Origin: Gemmatimonadota bacterium
GTDB taxonomy: Bacteria > Gemmatimonadota > Gemmatimonadetes > Gemmatimonadales > GWC2-71-9
Length of the DNA stretch: 7,681 nucleotides
NCBI GenBank assembly: GCA_003221085.1
Contig: QHUD01000032.1
Span: 1 to 7,681, forward strand
Direction: 5' to 3'
Part shown: piece after piece, positions 5,548 to 7,681 of the stretch
Numbering within the stretch: position 1 is the first letter of the stretch
How the letters are laid out: each line of letters begins with the position of its first letter
Position numbers and translations under genes: made by a program
The notes under the pieces: generated by a model
Database searches by the model: none
What the model was told of the DNA's origin: nothing
Seen by the model: only the letters and a program-made list of their open reading frames with translations

Positions 5548-6303
5548 CCTCAGGGTGAGGCGCCATTGCATCAAGACCCGCACGCCGCGACCCTGGACCC
5601 GGCCCGGAGAGAACCGCGCCGGGCGGACGTGCTCGAGCAGGGTGTCCCGCAGCGCCGGGCTGGGCGACGACACCACCGTGATCGACGCCGGCTCGACCCG
5701 CCCGGCGCTGTCTACCACGAATCGCACGAGCGCGATCCCACCCATGATCGTGCCCGCACCGCCGCTCCCGACGGTCACCGTCTCGAACTCCCCGGTGAGG
5801 GCGCGCGGCGGCTGGTCGAGCCCGCGACAGTCGGGGATGCAGCTGTAAAGCGTGTCGAGCGCAGGCCCCGCCGCGAGACGCGCGAGCGCGGCTGACGGAC
5901 GCGGCGCGGTCGGCGGCGGCTGGATGGAGCGACGTGCGTCTTCGAAGTCGGCGGCGAGGAGCGAGTCGAGTTGCCCCAGGCCGGCGACATCGAGCCGCGG
6001 ATCGATCGTCAGTGCGTCGCGAAACGACTCGCGCGCGAGACTGTCCTTGCCCTTGAAGAATTGGAAGACGCCCCGCCACACGAGCGCGTTTACCCGGTCG
6101 CGGCCGGTGGCGATCGTGGTCGAATCGAGCGCCAGCTCGATCAGCACGAGCCCCGAATCCACGTTGCCGGCGCGGAGCTGCGCCCGCGCCGCCGTCACGA
6201 GGTCGGCGGCGCGGGCCTGCCCTGTCACGATCGGTGCCGCGCCGAGGTCCAGGGCGAGCGCGAGACCTGCCACGATCATCGCCGTTTGCGTCGCCGCATT
6301 CAT
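5539..6303 (-). CDS. Exported TPR-like protein with a TonB C-terminal domain
   Basis: A 254-residue protein. The N-terminus (MNAATQTAMIVAGLALALDLGAA) is hydrophobic and ends near GQARAAD, a plausible signal-peptidase site at about residues 32-33, though it lacks the usual basic residues. Residues 34-103 look like two to three TPR-type helical pairs (LVTAARAQLRAGNVDSGL; ALVWRGVFQFFKGKDSLAR then ESFRDALTIDP). A Pro-rich hinge (128-136) precedes a C-x3-C pair (Cys155, Cys159, in YSCIPDCRGL). A TonB-type domain fills about 171-254 (IALVRFVVDSAGRVEPASI, VRPARFSPGRVQGRGVRV). Unlike the other three it lacks the transmembrane His, so it may be a free periplasmic protein and not a classic motor-coupled TonB. 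The ATG at 6303 follows an in-frame stop at 6318-6316; only a weak AGG precedes it. It lies 31 bases after TonB-2. Domain call good; function unknown. Confidence 0.82.
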   Translation of the reverse strand: MNAATQTAMIVAGLALALDLGAAPIVTGQARAADLVTAARAQLRAGNVDSGLVLIELALDSTTIATGRDRVNALVWRGVFQFFKGKDSLARESFRDALTIDPRLDVAGLGQLDSLLAADFEDARRSIQPPPTAPRPSAALARLAAGPALDTLYSCIPDCRGLDQPPRALTGEFETVTVGSGGAGTIMGGIALVRFVVDSAGRVEPASITVVSSPSPALRDTLLEHVRPARFSPGRVQGRGVRVLMQWRLTLRSR

Positions 6304-6334
6304 TGCGCGACTAACCTATGCACCAGCCCGCCGG

Positions 6335-7006
6335 TCAGCGAGTCGACCGGATGGTGAATCCGATCGGCAGGCGCACGAGCACGCGCACCGCCCGGCCGTG
6401 CGTGCGCGCCGGACGGAACACCGCGCCCAGCACGTACGCCCGCGCCGCCGCCTCGAAGCCGGCGTCCGAACTCTCGAGCACCACAGAGCGAGGCTCGGCC
6501 CGGCCCAGCGTGTCGATGACGACCTGGACCACCACCGTTCCCGTCGTCCCGGCGCGCCGCAGCACCTCCGGATACACGAGCGACGGACCGGCAAGGAGCG
6601 CCGGCGGATCGTCCACCGCGGTGGGACTCCACGGACCATCCGGCGCCCCATCCACGCCACGGTTCCCCGCCCCATCGCGGGGGCCGCTCAACAGCAACGT
6701 CAGATCGAACCGTGCGCCGGCCTCGATCGGAGGGAGACCGATGGGGACTTGTGGCGGCACGTCGGCGAGTGGTGCCATTGGTCCGGGGATCCGGCCGAGC
6801 GGGTCGGCGTCCGAGCCCACTTCCACCCGCTGCGGCCAAGAAATGAGAATCGGCGGGGGCTCGGCGCCGGACACGCGGTGCGGTCGCAGTGTCCCCAGGA
6901 CGGCGGCGGCGCACACGCCCGCGTGCGCCAGCACGGCCACGGTGCTGCCGGACACACGCGCACGATCCATGGGGCGATGCCTCGATTCGATCAGTCTGTC
7001 GAACAT
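6335..7006 (-). CDS. TonB energy transducer paralogue (TonB-2)
   Basis: A 223-residue TonB closely related to TonB-1. Both begin MFD-LIES, both carry the transmembrane His at residue 28, and their C-terminal domains match for long stretches (VIDTLGRAEP, FRPAR-HGRAVRVL). The helix is at about 19-40 (VSGSTVAVLAHAGVCAAAV). Ser24 of TonB-1 is Ala24 here. The periplasmic linker (41-137) is Pro/Gly-rich and quite different from that of TonB-1; the TonB domain spans about 139-223. I chose the ATG at 7006 because GAGGG lies 7 bases upstream and the product then aligns end to end with TonB-1. The frame stays open upstream to 7207, but that would overlap the kinase gene and add a basic, disordered head. 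No ExbB/ExbD adjoins it directly; it presumably uses the motor encoded downstream. Confidence 0.88.
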   Translation of the reverse strand: MFDRLIESRHRPMDRARVSGSTVAVLAHAGVCAAAVLGTLRPHRVSGAEPPPILISWPQRVEVGSDADPLGRIPGPMAPLADVPPQVPIGLPPIEAGARFDLTLLLSGPRDGAGNRGVDGAPDGPWSPTAVDDPPALLAGPSLVYPEVLRRAGTTGTVVVQVVIDTLGRAEPRSVVLESSDAGFEAAARAYVLGAVFRPARTHGRAVRVLVRLPIGFTIRSTR

Positions 7007-7098
7007 GGAGAATCCCTCAAGAGAGCGGTCTCCACTAAGGATCGCGTGCGTGACTTGCAGCGGGATGGCTCCAGCGTGACGAAGCGATGACGGCGGCG
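7007..7098 (-). other. Spacer between the histidine kinase and TonB-2
   Basis: 92 bases without a gene. On the minus strand an imperfect hairpin spans the kinase stop (outer stem GACGAA/TTCGTC at 7078-7083 and 7106-7111, inner CGGC/GCCG) with no T-run after it. Near the start of TonB-2, TGGAGA and TCTCCA can pair around the GAGGG ribosome site. No convincing promoter boxes were seen, so whether TonB-2 is co-transcribed with the kinase cannot be decided. Confidence 0.4.
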
Positions 7099-7681
7099 TT
7101 AGCCGTTCGTCGCGGAGGGCTCGCGCGGCAGCGTGACGGTGAAGGTCGTCCCCCGTCCCGGCCGGCTCACGACGTCGATGCGCCCCCCGTGCGCCTCGGC
7201 GATCCATTTGCAGATGGCGAGTCCCAAGCCCGCGCCGGGCCGCTCACTCGTGCGCGTGCGCGCCGAGTCGGCGCGCCAGAAGCGATCGAAAATGTGCGGG
7301 AGATCCCCTGGGGCGATGCCGATCCCGGTATCGGCAACGCTGAGCGTGACCCGGCCATCCGCCGAGCCGAGCTGCATGCGGACGGTCCCGCCGGGGGGGG
7401 TGTATTTCACGGCGTTCGTGAGGAGGTTGAGGATCAGCTGACGGATGCGCGTCGCGTCGACCGCGACCACGATCGGCTCCGGCGGTGTCGCGACCTCGAC
7501 CACCACCCCCGAATCCTCCGCGAGCAGCTCACCGGTCTCGCGGACCTCTTCGACGATCCCCCGCAGGTCCACGGGCTCGCGGTGCAGCGGCGCGATGCCT
7601 TCGTCGGCGCGCGCCAGGGTGAGCAGGGCGTCCACCAGCTCGGTCATGCGCTTGATCTCCTGCAGCGTCTCCTCCAGCGTG
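7099..7681 (-). CDS. Sensor histidine kinase, C-terminal part, cut by the right window edge
   Basis: The visible 193 residues run from the second helix of the dimerisation domain (TLEETLQEIKRMTELVDALL, ending LARADEG) through a complete HATPase_c domain. The N box NLLTNAVKYTP starts near visible residue 85, the G1 box DTGIGI near 118, the F box IFDRFWRAD near 130 and the G2 box GAGLGLAI near 149, ending GTTFTVTLPRE. All ATP-binding motifs are intact, and the order matches OmpR-partner (EnvZ/PhoR/BaeS-like) kinases. The phospho-accepting His, any sensor domain and the true start are outside the window; an internal ATG at 7647 is not the start. A partner response regulator, if linked, would be upstream beyond 7681. 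The signal sensed is unknown, as is any control over the TonB genes that follow 92 bases later. Confidence 0.93.
   Translation of the reverse strand, partial: TLEETLQEIKRMTELVDALLTLARADEGIAPLHREPVDLRGIVEEVRETGELLAEDSGVVVEVATPPEPIVVAVDATRIRQLILNLLTNAVKYTPPGGTVRMQLGSADGRVTLSVADTGIGIAPGDLPHIFDRFWRADSARTRTSERPGAGLGLAICKWIAEAHGGRIDVVSRPGRGTTFTVTLPREPSATNG

Noticed and set aside
5852..7090. A 412-codon plus-strand open frame opposite the TPR-TonB and TonB-2 genes
   Set aside because: Composition typical of antisense GC-rich sequence; the minus strand holds two recognisable TonB-domain genes.
6335..7207. A longer TonB-2 starting at 7207 (290 residues)
   Set aside because: It would overlap the kinase gene by over 100 bases and add a basic head not shared by TonB-1. 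The ATG at 7006 has a good ribosome site and a matching N-terminus.
7099..7647. A complete 182-residue kinase starting at the ATG at 7647
   Set aside because: The frame continues upstream in coherent dimerisation-helix sequence (TLEETLQEIKR), so this ATG is internal and the gene is cut by the window edge.

Overview
The window is very GC-rich, gene-dense bacterial DNA. Every gene I can support lies on the minus strand, so transcription runs from high to low coordinates. Base composition, frequent GTG/TTG starts and an ExbB-ExbD-ExbD set with several TonB-like partners point to a diderm bacterium. Gemmatimonadota, or a similar GC-rich phylum, fits the style of the TonB and ExbD proteins, but this is inference; no rRNA or marker gene is present.

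Layout in transcription order. (1) 7681-7099: the C-terminal part of a sensor histidine kinase, cut by the right edge. (2) 7006-6335: a TonB-type energy transducer (TonB-2). (3) 6303-5539: an exported helical-repeat (TPR-like) protein with a TonB C-terminal domain. A strong hairpin sits on its stop codon, followed by a 116-base leader. (4) 5422-4745: a second TonB (TonB-1), close kin of TonB-2. (5) 4720-3971, 3990-3535 and 3531-3112: ExbB, ExbD-1 and ExbD-2, tightly packed. (6) 3111-3052: a spacer with two hairpins, one a perfect 28-bp palindrome. (7) 3051 (or 3027)-2296: a fourth, divergent TonB-like protein whose glycine-rich linker is written in long G-runs. (8) 2256-121: a complete membrane-bound proton-pumping pyrophosphatase. 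(9) 128-1: the first 42 codons of an amino-acid permease, overlapping the pyrophosphatase stop and cut by the left edge.

How it fits together. ExbB and the two ExbD proteins form the inner-membrane motor that uses the proton gradient to drive TonB, which pulls on outer-membrane transporters. Here a single motor set has four candidate TonB-domain partners: two closely related membrane-anchored ones, one divergent anchored one, and one exported protein with a helical-repeat region. The pyrophosphatase next door builds a proton gradient from pyrophosphate, which could feed the motor and the permease. That link is suggested only by position. No mobile element, CRISPR array, tRNA or rRNA was seen.
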